This document shows, piece after piece, positions 20,743 to 31,485 of a DNA stretch of 64,000 bases (positions within the stretch are counted from its first letter, which is position 1; every line of letters starts with the position of its first letter). The notes under the pieces are model-generated. The model did no database searches and was not told where the DNA came from. It saw nothing but the letters and a program-made list of their open reading frames with translations. The stretch is from Pegoplata infirma (Eukaryota; Arthropoda; Insecta; Diptera; Anthomyiidae). The position numbers and the translations under genes are program-made. Location of the stretch: contig OY992536.1 in NCBI GenBank assembly GCA_963921195.1, positions 238,922,023-238,986,022 on the forward strand, written 5' to 3'.

Positions 20743-21690
20743 TAACAAAAATACACTTTTTAGCATAATATTGTTTTTAGGCTGGTGTCTAATTTTAAAA
20801 ATGATGCAAGACGCCACCTCAGTTTAACGACTAACAAAAAAGAAAATCAGAATTACTGTTTTAATTTTCCTAAAATCAAAATGGTTTGTTACTTCGATTT
20901 GTAACTTGAATAATAACTCACCTACTGGTGAATAACAGCGTTTTTTTTTACCAGGTGGTGAATAAAACGCAACATAATTATTAAAAAAAAAATATATATT
21001 TTTTTTATCAACTTTTTTTTTCATCGAATTTTTTTTAATAATTTTTTTTTTTTTTTTTTTATAAAACTAATTTTCTTTTCATCAAATTTTATTTTTTCAT
21101 TAAGTTTTGTTTTAATCCATTTTTTTTTTTGTTCATAAATTTTTTTTTTTTTCATCAAAAACTTTGTTTTCGTTAAATTTTTTTTATCAAATCTTTTGTT
21201 TTATATTTTTTTTTTTTTCGTCAATTTTTTTTTCATCAAAAATTTGTTTGTCATAAAATTTTTTTTTCATCAATATATTTTGTTCATCAAATTTTTTTTA
21301 ATCATTTTAATTTTTTCATCAAAACTGCTTTTCACTATGTCTAAAATTCTGACATAAATATGTTCCATTTGTTTAACAAATGTACAAAAATCAAGTGAGC
21401 GGGTTAAATTATTCTGTGTCATTTACTAAATTTACAGCTCTTTTGGTTTAGACTACGTTTTGCTTTCCACAGACAGATTGACTGATGTATAGATTGTCTT
21501 AGAAGTGGATCAATAGTATACAAACTAAATGAGGTCCTCAACCGATATTTCAATTCATTTTGCATGGAATGGCAAATAACATAATTTTCCCTAAAAAAAA
21601 CTTTGCTTTGGCAATTAAACCCAAAACTTCAGCAAAACATTATCATGATTTAATATTTTAGGCTAGAGTACAAAATTCGTATGCATTTGA
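20743..21690. repeat. Family V repeat, copy 1
   Basis: Shares an ordered set of segments with 34452-35915: GGCTGGTGTCTAATTT, GACGCCACCTCAGTTT, a paired CACC..GGTG word (ACCTACTGGTGAATAA here), a T-rich TCATCAAA array, an INE-1 head-like stretch (about 21390-21425), GCATGGAATGGCAAA and AACATTATCATGATTTAAT. No duplication or TIR could be defined. Probably a helentron-related non-autonomous element. Confidence 0.65.
20940..21330. repeat. (TTTTTTTCATCAAA)n T-rich minisatellite
   Basis: Imperfect tandem array with a unit of about 14-20 bases: a T run followed by CATCAAA or CATAAA. The same array type occurs at 34650-34880, 35345-35575 and 57060-57260, always beside INE-1-like head sequences. Frames through it give only Phe-rich strings and are not genes. 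Confidence 0.85.
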
Positions 21691-22410
21691 TTCTTCTTAT
21701 CCCACTCTAATGTTTATGAGTATGTACGATTTTTTTTATGCGTTTGTTTAATGAAAATGTGAGAAAAGTTAACACATAGATCAACAAATAATGTTCTTGG
21801 TCTTGTTGTTCTTTGTTTATGTCTAGAGGAGATGAGATTTTATTGTTATGCATTGTTGTTGAACCCAGAAGTTTTTGTATATTGTTGAAATGAAGTCTTA
21901 AGGATATAAAATAGTTTTGGGTAATTTTCCATAAAATATTTAAGAATATTAGTAAAAAATTAGTTTTGGAAACTTTTGGCAATAAAATTAATTGTTTTTT
22001 TCTTTTTAAATTTGCAATACAGCCCTGTCTGCACAATTTCGAGGCGGTTCTTTGTACCAAATAACATAAAATGAGGGGCCGCGACCGCAAAGAAAAATGC
22101 AAAATAAGTGCAAAATAATTCCTAGCAATTCTAAACATTTTTTTAAAAATCTAAAAAATCAGGCAAAGTTTTGTGCACCAATTTATAAAATGGAAGGATG
22201 AGAACGCAAGAAAAAAAAAATTTAACCAATTTAGTATGTATGTGCTCCTTATGGAGTCCAAAACGGTTGGACTGATTTTGATGAAATTTTTTTTAGGAAA
22301 TCTTCAGAATAGCCTGACGAGTAACACTGCAAAGTTGGATTTTTAATTATCTGTCTGTGGGCGGAGGGGAAAAATTAAATTTTTACATTGCACCACTAAT
22401 GACATCTATA
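21691..22410. other. Spacer, no supported gene
   Basis: A 143-codon minus-strand frame (21707-22138) runs here but has no recognisable domain, no coding-like composition and only a chance start. I do not call it. 22240-22370 carries a mixed-complexity segment (GGTTGGACTGATTTTGATGA) like degraded transposon sequence. Confidence 0.5.
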
Positions 22411-23015
22411 TCACCGTCCGACAAAAATTAAAAAAGTCGTTAAACACGAACTGGATAGTATACGTTTCAAACGAAAGACTAAATGTAGTAAAACTGCATT
22501 TGCAGTTTTTCTTTTCGTGATCCTGTTTCCTTTTAAAAGTAATTCAAAGTTTAATAGCATTACATTTTATAAAATATGTTTAAAATATTTGTAATTGTCC
22601 TAGGTTGACAATAGTGAAATCAAATGAAAGAGGAGGATCTTCCCAAATTTCATTATTTTAACATATCAGACAAAATGAGGTGATTTATGTCATTTTAAAA
22701 ATGTGTCCTTCAATATCATTCAAATTTTCAACAAAATATTTTAATAAAGTTTTCAAATGACTTTATTCACATCCTTTTATCCTGCTATGGCAATAAGAAA
22801 ATGGAAAAATTAAGGAAGATTCTCCTCTTTCATTTGTCATCACCAGAGTCATTCTAGGACAAGTACAAATATTTCAAAAATATTTTACAAAATGTATCCT
22901 TTAAAATTTTAAAGTCCTTTTAAAAGGAAACATGATTACAAAACGAAAAACTGTTAATGCAGTTTTACGCCATTTGATCTCCACTTTCGACGTATATCAT
23001 TCGGTTCATGTTTAA
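22411..23015. mobile_element. Foldback with ACCGTCCGACAAA ends, copy 1
   Basis: Left part TCACCGTCCGACAAA, then CTGCATTTGCAGTTTTTC and ATCCTGTTTCCTTTTAAAAG; the right part is the inverse (CTTTTAAAAGGAAACATGAT, TGCAGTTTTACGCCATTTGA). The arms are about 230 bases, diverged. A second copy at 51942-52551 keeps the right end (TTTGTCAGACGGTG). Confidence 0.75.
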
Positions 23016-23455
23016 TATTGGCAGTCGAATGGATTCGCAGATTTTGGAAAAATATATTTTTTTTAAATATTTAAATAAATTTGTAAAGTAAAGCTTATAA
23101 GAAAAAAAATTCCCAAAAAAAATTTTAGCTGATCAATTTTGGTCCATGGAAGCATTTCAAAAGTCAGAAAATTTAGATTTTTTTTTGTATAAAAATACAT
23201 TTTTTAAATTTTTGTTTCTGTAAAGACATTCGACCTCAGGCTCTAATTATAATTATGTATTACAATTTTTTGATTTGTTATATATGATTTTGAATTAAGA
23301 AAAGTGTGAAAGAAAAATTTTTAATTTTTCTAAAAATTTAAGACATCCTGGTTTGTTTCTTACTACTTAGTTTCATATTATCCAGTTATAATAATCTTCA
23401 GAAAAACTTTTAATGTCAAATTTATTCAGTTAATAGTCAATAGAACTCTATATGT

Positions 23456-23556
23456 TGATCGCAGCCGATAAGGATTGAACCCATCATTTGAAATACTTTG
23501 CTATTAACTGCTTGTAACGTACAATCACTCTAGACCGATACGCCAAGTGGGCTGTT
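23456..23556 (-). mobile_element. tRNA-derived SINE head (or tRNA pseudogene)
   Basis: Read on the minus strand it has a box A-like segment CTTGGCGTATCGGTCTAGAG and, about 55 bases on, a T-arm-like ATGGGTTCAATCCTTAT with a canonical TTCAATC loop and near-consensus B box. The spacing fits a tRNA-derived RNA polymerase III promoter, but acceptor pairing is poor. It lies in the extra segment of the inverted-repeat left arm, as a mobile SINE would. The tail and target duplication are not identified. Confidence 0.5.
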
Positions 23557-24212
23557 AAGCAAATATTAACTAACAATAAATCATGATTTTTTCAATTCGA
23601 GTTGGGTTGTTGCTGTTTTTTTTTTAACAGAAGAGTTGTTATTGTAATTTGTGTAAACAAACTCTATTTTTAGTAATCATTATTCTTTTTCCTCTCCTTC
23701 ATCAATTCTGATCTAAGTACTTATTTTGCAAACATTGCCAGACATGGTCTATATTTTAGACACAAATGTTAGGTGTTGCCATATTTCCAAAGATACTGAT
23801 TATTGCCACATAGGGCGACTTATAGTCGTTATTTTTAAATTATTGTTTCGCTATTTTTATTTTTTTTTTTAAATAGCAATAAAATGGTGCAGAAAATCGA
23901 TTCAGGTACACTTAAAAAATAACTTAGTCAAAATATTAGTAAAAGGTGTTGTAATTTACTTCAACCAAACTTTAGCAAAAAAAATTGTAAAAATTTAACT
24001 TTTACAGTTTTTTTTGGCAATTTCGTATTGGTAAAATACAACAATTTTTTGGTGCTTTTACTATATTTTCTTGCTAGTTTTTTTTTTATTTTACTATAAT
24101 TTTAGCAAAAATATTAGTATTTTCCTTAAAAAAATGGTAATACTTTTTATTTTTTTTTTCTTAGTTTTAAGAAAAAAAAAATTGTTTAAAGTGTTCCAGT
24201 GTAAAAAAAATC

Positions 24213-24307
24213 ATTGCAGATTCTGCTGCTGTTAAAAGTCCATCTACCAAGAAGAAGGCAAAAGATGATACTGCCAACACCATAGCAAAGTAGCCATCCA
24301 TCAACTG
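24213..24307 (+). pseudogene. Histone H1-like N-terminal fragment
   Basis: A frame starting at an ATT where a start codon would be expected reads ADSAAVKSPSTKKKAKDD, then breaks at TAG (24291) and TGA. Insect H1 proteins begin with Met, a small residue, Asp-Ser-Ala and a Ser/Pro/Lys-rich N-tail, so the resemblance is good although short. The upstream text GTTTAAAGTGTTCCAGTGTA resembles that before the second fragment at 28613, so both come from one ancestral sequence. No globular domain is left here; it is joined directly to GGGCGCTCAAAAA, also found after the second fragment. Not functional. The call could fail if the resemblance is only Lys-rich chance. Confidence 0.5.
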
Positions 24308-24667
24308 AATGGGCGCTCAAAAATAGCCTACACAATTTTTAGTATTTTTTACCATATTTTTTGCTAGATTTACCATATTTTTTGCTAATTTTATATGAAA
24401 TTTTTTTTTAAAATTTGCCACCTAAATTGTTAATAAAAAGTTGATAATTTTGAAAAAATATTTTTTTTTTAATTTTAACACTTACTTACCCAGCAAAACT
24501 TTTCGGAGTCATTCAAAAATAAATAGTTCTAGAAGTACTTCAAAGCTTGTCATGATAGGTTCTCAAAGAGCATCCTGGAACTAGTGATGTCACAACTAGT
24601 TCTAGAAGTGATCCAAAAGGGTAATATTTTGATTCCAAAGAGCTTTTTTGGGGTAGTTTGGGAACTA

Positions 24668-27293
24668 CCCAGCCAGAAATTGCCAACCGTACCAAAACAA
24701 AAGTACTGGCAAAGCAATTTATTTTTTGTATAGCAAGCTCTTTTTAGTAAAGTATTTGGTTTCACCGAATTAAGTACTTTGCTAGTACTTTTTTACCAAA
24801 CTAAAGGCGGTTTATTTATTTGAAATATTTTTTTTAATAATTTAATTAAATTTTAACATTTTATTTGAAAACACTTAATTATGTTATAAAGCTATGACAA
24901 TGGTGTCATTATCAAATTTAGTATGAATACATTTTGATTCTACTATGTGGATACTGATTTCAATGTTATTTTTATCAAATTTGTTTAACATCGATTCCGA
25001 GCTTTCTTTTATACTCCTAGAGAGTATTTGGAACTTCTGTTAAGAGGATGTAGCAATAAATTCGCGAATTTCTTAATTTTTTGACGTTTTTGCGAAATCA
25101 AATTGGCCTTTGATAAAAAACTTGCTTTTACCATCATGTTGAATTTTATTATCATGTTGTATATGGCAGCACCATTTTTCGATATAATTTAAGGTCCATC
25201 TTTAAGTAAACAATGTGGGAACCTTACAGAATTTACTGACCAAAATTTATTTTTTTGGACAAATTTTTCGTCAGTTATTTGTTTAAGGTTACCGCATTAT
25301 ATAGCTAAAGATGGGCCCTAAAGTCATCTTGTAAAAGTATTCTGCCATAAGAAAAAGTTTTTCGCGATTTTTAACATGATGGTCTATATCACATAGATGT
25401 TCACTATTCGTAGTGTTAGGGATGCCTTTATGAATCACTAAAAGCAAGTTTTTTCATCAAATACCAATTTAGAGGTTTATTTCGCGAGAACCTCGAAAAA
25501 TTAAGAAATTTGCGAATTTAAGGGCTTAGGATGAAAAGCTTTAAACCAAATTTGCATAAGAAAAATTGCTACAAGTCAAGAAATCTGTACCATGCATTGA
25601 AAAACAGAGTACGCCATTCGACTCAGCATGTCTCAAATATATGGAAATGTTGGTCATACCTAACCTGACCAACCATCCCGCTTTTGGCGGGATTATCCCG
25701 CTTTTTGATGTGCCATCCCGCCTTGAATTCCGATCCCGCTTTTTAAACAAAAGTCCCGCTTCATCCCGCTTTATCCCGCTTTTTGACTTTTGAAAAGCAA
25801 AGTACAGTTTTAAGGTTATTTTAATAATATTTTGAGAAATATATTTTTGAGCATATGAACTATTTCTTACCGTATAAAGAAAATTTTAAGAAAAATTTTG
25901 TTTACTCAAAAAAACTGTTCACAAGAGAACCCTAGTGGACTGATTTAAATCAAAAATAAATTAAAATTAAATTTTTACATAAAATTTGTTCATTGTGATA
26001 CTTCGAATGTTCCGAAAAAAGCTTTCAATAAAAAAGTATTAAACTTAAATACATTTTTCTTAATTCTCAGATTCTTAGAACTTCTTTGTATACAAAAATC
26101 CTCAGATGCTGAAACATTTTTCATAAAAGAAATATTTCAGATTCTAACAAATTATCGGTTTCTAAAAAATTCTTCCTAAAAAGAAATCTGATACCCTTTT
26201 CTAAAAATAAATTCTTAAATTTTATAGGCCCGTGAAAAAAATTGATTAGATCTGGTCTGATTTGCAAAAATCTAATGATTTCATTTGTATCTGATAAGAT
26301 CTACTAAATTTTTACGAACTGATCCGTAATTTAATCTGATCAGATCCTGAAATTGTGGAAAAATGTCGGATCAAAAAGACCTGATCAGATAAAATTATAT
26401 TTTTTAGATCCAAACAGATTAATTCAGATCTAATCGGTTATTTTAAGGGGCATTTTTTGATAGAAAATATTTGAGAAGGGAAATTTTGAAAGTTCTAATG
26501 TTTTCTAAGATAATTTCATATAGAAAAATTATGTTTTAAGACATTTTTCTAAAGAAAAATCTACTTTAAAAGAAAATTTTACAGACTCAAAGACACACTT
26601 CCTTTATAAAATTTCTCAACAGAAATACTTTCAGATTCTGGTATATTTTTTATACAAAAAAAACTTAGATTCTGATATAATTTTCTATAGAAAAATTCCA
26701 AAATCCCAACGTTGGTAAAAAAATTCCTTAGACTTATCTAAATAAAATTTTTCTAGTCAAAGTTCTTATGCATATTTTTACATAAAAAAAATTACAATAC
26801 TTTAAAAGTATTTCCAGAATTTTGTGCATTTTGGAGGGTATTCGTGGGTTTGTTCAGGTCGAATTTCACTTATTAAAAAAAAATCCCGCTTTTTAGATCA
26901 AAATCCCGCTTTTTCAAGCTTTCGATCCCGCTTTTCAGTCAAAAGCAGTTGGTCAGGTTAGTCATACCTCTTATTTTCTATAATAGTGGTCACTTTTGTC
27001 ATGCTGTGTAATTAATATATAATTTATTTAAAATAGAAAAATTAAAAAAAAAGATTTCTAATATACAAATTATTAAATAAAAAAAAATATTTTATTAAAT
27101 ACAAAATTCTCGGATAGTACTTTTTAAAGTACAGGGAAAGCGCTTTTAAAAGTACTTTGCCACTACTAAATGGTGTTATCATTTAGCATCTTAGCAAGTA
27201 CTAAAAACCCAATAAAAGGGTACTTTGCCAGTATTAATACTACCTTATTAGGTACTTTGCCAGATCTGGCCCGTATGTATTTTTCTGCCTGGG
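24668..27293. mobile_element. CCCAGCCAGAAA-ended TIR element
   Basis: Left CCCAGCCAGAAATTGCCAAC; right the inverse of CCCAGGCAGAAAAATAC, flanked by TA (24666-24667, 27294-27295). The subterminal oligomer is GTACTTTGCCAGTA-like, repeated about eight times across both ends (for example 24700-24795 and 27115-27265). It is split by a hAT-like insertion at 25661. No transposase. Confidence 0.8.
25661..26960. mobile_element. hAT-like element with CCCGCTTTT arrays
   Basis: Flanked by the exact 8-bp duplication GTCATACC (25653-25660, 26961-26968). Left end TAACCTGACCAAC, right end GTTGGTCAGGTTA. Near the left end are seven direct and one inverted TCCCGC motifs, mostly ATCCCGCTTTT; three more lie near the right end (26880-26935). 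Internally, 26060-26720 contains units like TCAGATTCTG / TATAGAAAAAT that echo minisatellite B. It is the innermost of three nested elements. 1300 bp, no transposase frame, so non-autonomous. Confidence 0.88.
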
Positions 27294-27895
27294 TAATGAT
27301 TTGGAAGTAGTCGTACATGACTTCTGCACCACTTCCATGAAACAAATACTGGTTCTCAAATAACATCTTAAAAGCTGTTTCAAAAACTTATAATTTTTTT
27401 TTTCAAAAAAGAAAAATATATATATTTGATTACGTATTTCTCTGTTGCATCGTCTATTTGGAAAAAGTCAAACCTTTTGAAATATGAACAGAGGGGCTAA
27501 AAATATTATTAAGTATTGGGTAATTTGTTTGGTATTATTAAGTATTGGGGCATTAGTGCAAATAGGTTTTTATAGATCTATTCAATTACCTTACTACAAT
27601 CTGGAATAAACTTCTTTATTTGCTACAGCTGGAATTTTTTATTACAAAAAGTAAACAAAACTTTCCAATTGTAGCAAAAATAGTAAGCAATTTGAGTAAT
27701 CCAACTAAGTATATAATCGTATATTTTTTGGTCCCTATTTTTTTTTCAAAAATCCCTTATTCTCCTTCTAGATAATTTCTAAAAAAACAAAAAAATACTA
27801 CTAATTTTGTTCAGTAAAGTGCTGATATTGCGTTATTTTTTCAACAAAAAATAATTCAAAAATGTTTTTTTTGCAAAAAAAAATGTACAAAATGT

Positions 27896-28330
27896 TCCTA
27901 GACTGCTTCCCTAAAACTAATTCTGATGGTGACAATTTCAAACAAAAATCATGGGTTAAAGAATGGGATAAAGAATTGGTTCTAGAATGACTTAAAGAAC
28001 CGTTCCATACATGGGTTCCTAGACTACTTTCCTAGAACTAGTTCTGATGGTGACAATTTCAAACAAAAATCATGACTCTGAGAACGAGATAGAGAACTAG
28101 TGCCATAATAGCTTCTTGGAAGTAGTTCCTGTCGTGACAATTTCAAAGAAAAATCATGGGTTAAAGAATGGTATAAAGAACTGGTTCTAGAAGTAGTGAT
28201 GGAACCGTTCCATACGAGGGGTGATTGTTTCTAGACTACTTCCCTAGAACTAGTTCTGAGGGTGACAATTTCAAACAAAAATCATGACTCTGAGAACGAG
28301 ATAGAGAACTAGTCGAGCAAAAAAGAAGTA
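27896..28330. repeat. Four ~105-120-bp subterminal units
   Basis: Units begin near 27896, 28016, 28125 and 28228 and share CCTAGAACTAGTTCTGA, GGTGACAATTTCAAACAAAA and AATCATGGGTTAAAG or AATCATGACTCTGAGA. Two sub-types alternate (GGGTTAAAGAATGG and GACTCTGAGAACG), so the array probably grew by duplicating a pair. Confidence 0.8.
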
Positions 28331-28612
28331 CTCCAGCACTAGTTCTGGAAGTCATGCAAGTTTTGCTGGGTAGATATCTAATCTTCAATATCCAAAAGTT
28401 TTTTTTTATTTTTTTTTAAATACAAAATTAAAAATTGGAAAAAAATTGTTAATTTTTTACAAATTTTACGTGAAAATGTAAGAAATTTCTTGTGTAGACT
28501 ACTACGCAATTCTCATTTGTTCTACTTAAGCTAAAAAATGACGCAAACAAAATAAAAAAGTGAAGTGTTGTTCTTTAAATTTTTTGTTTAAAGTGTTTAA
28601 GTGAAAAAAAAA

Positions 28613-28775
28613 TCATTTTGGATTTTGATGTTGTTGGAAGTCCAGTTACTGCAACTACAGCTGCTGAGAAGAAGGCCAAAGAAGATGCCATCAAGCCGAA
28701 GAAACCATCCAACAACTGAAGTAATAGTTGATGCTGCTATTACTACATTTAAAGTATGTGGTGCTCAAAAACAAG
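28613..28775 (+). pseudogene. Histone H1-like fragment with start of globular domain
   Basis: From an ATT at the expected start the frame reads through SPVTATTAAEKKAKEDAIKPKKPS, then shifts frame to read HPTTEVIVDAAITTFKVCGA before decaying. The order Lys/Ala-rich N-tail, KKPS, HP-T---VDAAI---K matches the tail-to-winged-helix junction of H1, where SHPPT--MV--AI--LK is conserved. The frameshift, missing ATG and early end make it a pseudogene. The leader TTTAAAGTGTTTAAGTGAA is shared with 24185-24205. It sits on the far side of the CCCAG insertion from the first fragment, in the same orientation. Confidence 0.58.
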
Positions 28776-29499
28776 CAAAAATTTTTTTTATTATATTCAC
28801 CAAATTTTAAATCAACTACTAATCAGAGAAAAAAAAAATACTAAATAAAACAGTTGTTTTTACCAAATTACAAATTTTTTTATCTATTTCAATTTTACCA
28901 TTTTTTTTTTTGTAATTTTACCATATTTTTTGATAATTTTACAAGGTTGATTTTTTACAAAAATAAAATGGTATTCTTGTAATTTTACCATTTTTTTTCC
29001 TAATTTTTTGATTAGTAAAATGGTTTTGCTAATATTACCAAAATTTGTGCAACGTCCAAAACTACAGTTTTTTTTTGCTAATTTTAACCATTTTTTTTGC
29101 TAGTTTTACAATATTTTTTTTTGAGTGTACAGAAAAAATAAAAAATTAACCGGTATTTTTATCGCTATCCGCGAAGTGCAAAAAAAATTAGCAACTTGCA
29201 AAAAATAAAGTCAAAATGGGTACCAAAAATTTGGTAAAATAAAGCGTATAAAGAAAATAGTGACAAATACCCGCCAATTTCCTATTTTTATTTTTCCTGT
29301 ACCTAAATCGGCCTTGTGCACCATTTGATTGCTATTTTCAAGTAAAATCTGTTTTTTTTTTTTTTAAATATAAAAAAATTTAACTTTTCTGGCTTTTGAA
29401 ATGCTTCCATGGATCAAAATTGATAAAATAATTTTTTTTTGGATTTTTTTTTCTTAATAAGCATTATTTTACAAAATTTTTAAAATATTAAAAAAAAAA

Positions 29500-29860
29500 C
29501 AAGTAGAAAAGTAAAATTCGACTTGGCCGAATCTATGAATACCCTCCACAATGCCCTTTTTAAGTCATAGTAAATTTTCTAACGTGAAAAAATAACACTT
29601 TTAATTAGAAATATTTTGTTTTGTGTAAAAAAACTTTTTTTTAGTCATTTTTGAAAAAAAAAATAGTTTACTATTTTTTTTTTCGAGTGGAAAATTTTTT
29701 TTTGAGTAAAAAGTTTTTTCGAGTGTATTTTTTTTTTTTTAGTGTAAAAATATTTCTGAGTGACAAAAATACGTTGTAAAATATTTTTGTGACTCATCAA
29801 TGTTTTTAAAACATTTTTAACGTGTAAACATGTTTAACGGGTAAAAAATTAAATTTTTTC
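29500..29860 (+). mobile_element. INE-1-like head fragment
   Basis: CAAGTAGAAAAGTAAAATTC, the palindrome ATTCGACTTGGCCGAAT, AATACCCTCCACAATGCCC, then the same text order as 31486-31780 (TAACGTGAAAAAATAAC; TGACTCATCAATGTTTT). Ends without the GTCY run, so 3'-truncated. It starts in an A run. Confidence 0.8.
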
Positions 29861-30735
29861 TAATTTATATTCTTTACCAACAAATTTTATACCGATCAGA
29901 TGTGATAAGTTTACAAATATTTTTAAGATACAAATTTCACCTCAAACTGATAATACTCTGTACAACAGGCTGGTGTAGGGTACTGTAGGTACTGTGCGCC
30001 AAGTCCCCGTTAATCCTCCCACACACACGAAATATTATTTCAATAATATCTGATTTAGCTTCACAGAAAATTAACACTTGTTTTCATTTTATTTTTCTTC
30101 TTTCGTTTTCGCCATTGAACCACAAATGATGTTAACCTTGGCCTGTTATAAATGTGATTGTGTTGCCACATCATGTGCTGCACGTGTTTGTATTTTTTTC
30201 GCGTTAAAAAATTTTCTTTCGAAAAACTTAATCCAATATACTAATTTTAATCTTTTATTGATAATATAATATTTCTAGTACATTTAAAAAGTACTTATGC
30301 AAAAGTATCCTTTTAAACTTGAGTACATGCTTAAAAGGATTAAAAAAACATTTATTTTATTAAAAAAAATAATATAAGAATTATTTTCCTTTAAAAAAAC
30401 AATTCACAATTTTCTAAGAAATTTGCAAACTTTCATGTAGATTACAATAAAATGATTACTCTATGTTTAATATTTTAAAGAATTAAGCAGAAACATTAGG
30501 TTGGCACATAATGTTTACCTTGGTTAAAAGTATAATAAACAAATTTAAATAAGTAATTCTTATGATATGTAATGATGATAAATACTAAGGAAGGTATCCC
30601 ATGACCAGGTCCGTCTTAAGGTATGGCGGGGTCCATGGCCACTCAAAAATTTGGTATGAAGTCGCAAAGAAAAATCCTTTTGCTGTTACAATTTTATATT
30701 TATTATGGTTTATTTTAATAAATAGTAAATAATCA
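29861..30735. other. A+T-rich spacer, no gene seen
   Basis: Holds a moderately complex segment at 29940-30060 (GGCTGGTGTAGGGTACTGTA) and two short frames without recognisable domains. Nothing else identifiable. Confidence 0.5.
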
Positions 30736-31485
30736 AGCTCGAGGTCTCAGATTCTGAGACATTTTTCGTATAGAAAAAGTCTCAGATTCACAGACAATTT
30801 TCACGCAGAAAATGTTTCAGAGTCTGAGAGATTTTTCGAATAGAAAAGTCGTAGACTCTGAGAAATTTGTTTGTGTAGAATAAGTCTCATATTCTTATAC
30901 ATATTTCGTACAGAAAAAGTCTCAGATTTTGAGACATTTTTCATAAAGACACTTTTGTAGAGAAGAAGTCTCAGATTCTGCTAAATTTTTCGTATAGAAA
31001 AACATTCAGGTCCTGAGATATTATTCTGTTGGAAAATAGTTTCAGATTCTGATACCGAGACATTTTTCGTATAGTAAAAGTCTCAGAGTCTGGGAAATTT
31101 TTTGTATAGATAAAGTTTTATATTTTGAGACATTTTTTCGTATGGAAAAACTCGCAGATTCTGAGACATTTTTCGTATAGAAAAAGTCTTAGATTTTAAG
31201 ACATTTTTGGAATAAAAGCCTTAGATCCTGATCTATTTTTCGTTTAAAAAAAGTCGCAGGTTCTGTGTCATTTTTCTTACTCTCTGAGATGAAACATTTT
31301 TCGTTCAGAAAAAGTCGTAGATTCTGAGAAATTTTTCGTATAGAAAAGGTCTCATATTCTGAGACATTTTTCATATAGAAAAAGTTTCAGTTTTTAAGAC
31401 ATTTTTTGTATAGAAAATGTTTTAAATTATGAGAAATTTTTTGTATAGAAAAATTCTCAGATTCTGTGACATTTTTAGTATAAAA
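30736..31485. repeat. Minisatellite B, left block
   Basis: Tandem array of about 35 bases per unit: TCTCAGATTCTGAGACATTT followed by TTCGTATAGAAAAAG. About 20 units with moderate divergence. CTCAGATTCTGAG is close to palindromic and TATAGAAAAA recalls minisatellite A. Not coding. Confidence 0.92.

Larger units (their letters stand above)
24489..28370. mobile_element. CCCAGCAAAACTT-ended TIR element
   Basis: Left CCCAGCAAAACTTTTCGGAG; the right end is the inverse of CCCAGCAAAACTTGCATGAC. Flanked by TA (24487-24488, 28371-28372). Both ends have clustered AGTTCTAGAAGT / GAACTAGTTCT words, including four ~105-120-bp units at 27896-28330. It is hit in the left part by the element at 24668-27293. 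No transposase frame. Confidence 0.82.
23909..29127. mobile_element. TA-flanked element with histone H1 scraps
   Basis: Begins CACTTAAAAAATAACTTAG and ends TTTTTTTTTGAGTG, flanked by TA (23907-23908, 29128-29129). The opposite arm of the outer inverted repeat preserves the empty site (CCTGTACCTAAATCGG at 29305-29320), confirming TA as the target. Inner ends carry repeated TTTTACCATATTTTTTGCTA words. It contains two histone H1-like fragments and a 3.9-kb CCCAG-ended insertion. Without the insertions it would be about 1.3 kb and non-coding. Confidence 0.75.
23090..29470. repeat. Long inverted repeat enclosing a nest
   Basis: Left arm segments at 23120-23190 (ATCAATTTTGGTCCATGGAA, GCATTTCAAAAGTCAG) and 23866-23912 (AAATAGCAATAAAATGGTGC, GATTCAGGTAC) are matched in inverted order at 29376-29450 and 29296-29345. 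The left arm has about 650 extra bases (23215-23850, including a tRNA-like SINE head). Almost everything between the arms is one large TA-flanked insertion (23909-29127). Confidence 0.75.

Noticed and set aside
21707..22138. 143-codon minus-strand frame
   Set aside because: No recognisable domain, no neighbours, A+T-driven codon content, and it runs through ordinary spacer. Length alone is weak evidence in this window.
28375..28600. A promoter for the H1-like fragment
   Set aside because: No TATA/Inr arrangement that stands out from the A+T background, and the fragment is dead.
24213..28775. A functional linker histone gene
   Set aside because: No start codon, in-frame stops, a frameshift, and most of the globular domain and C-tail are absent.
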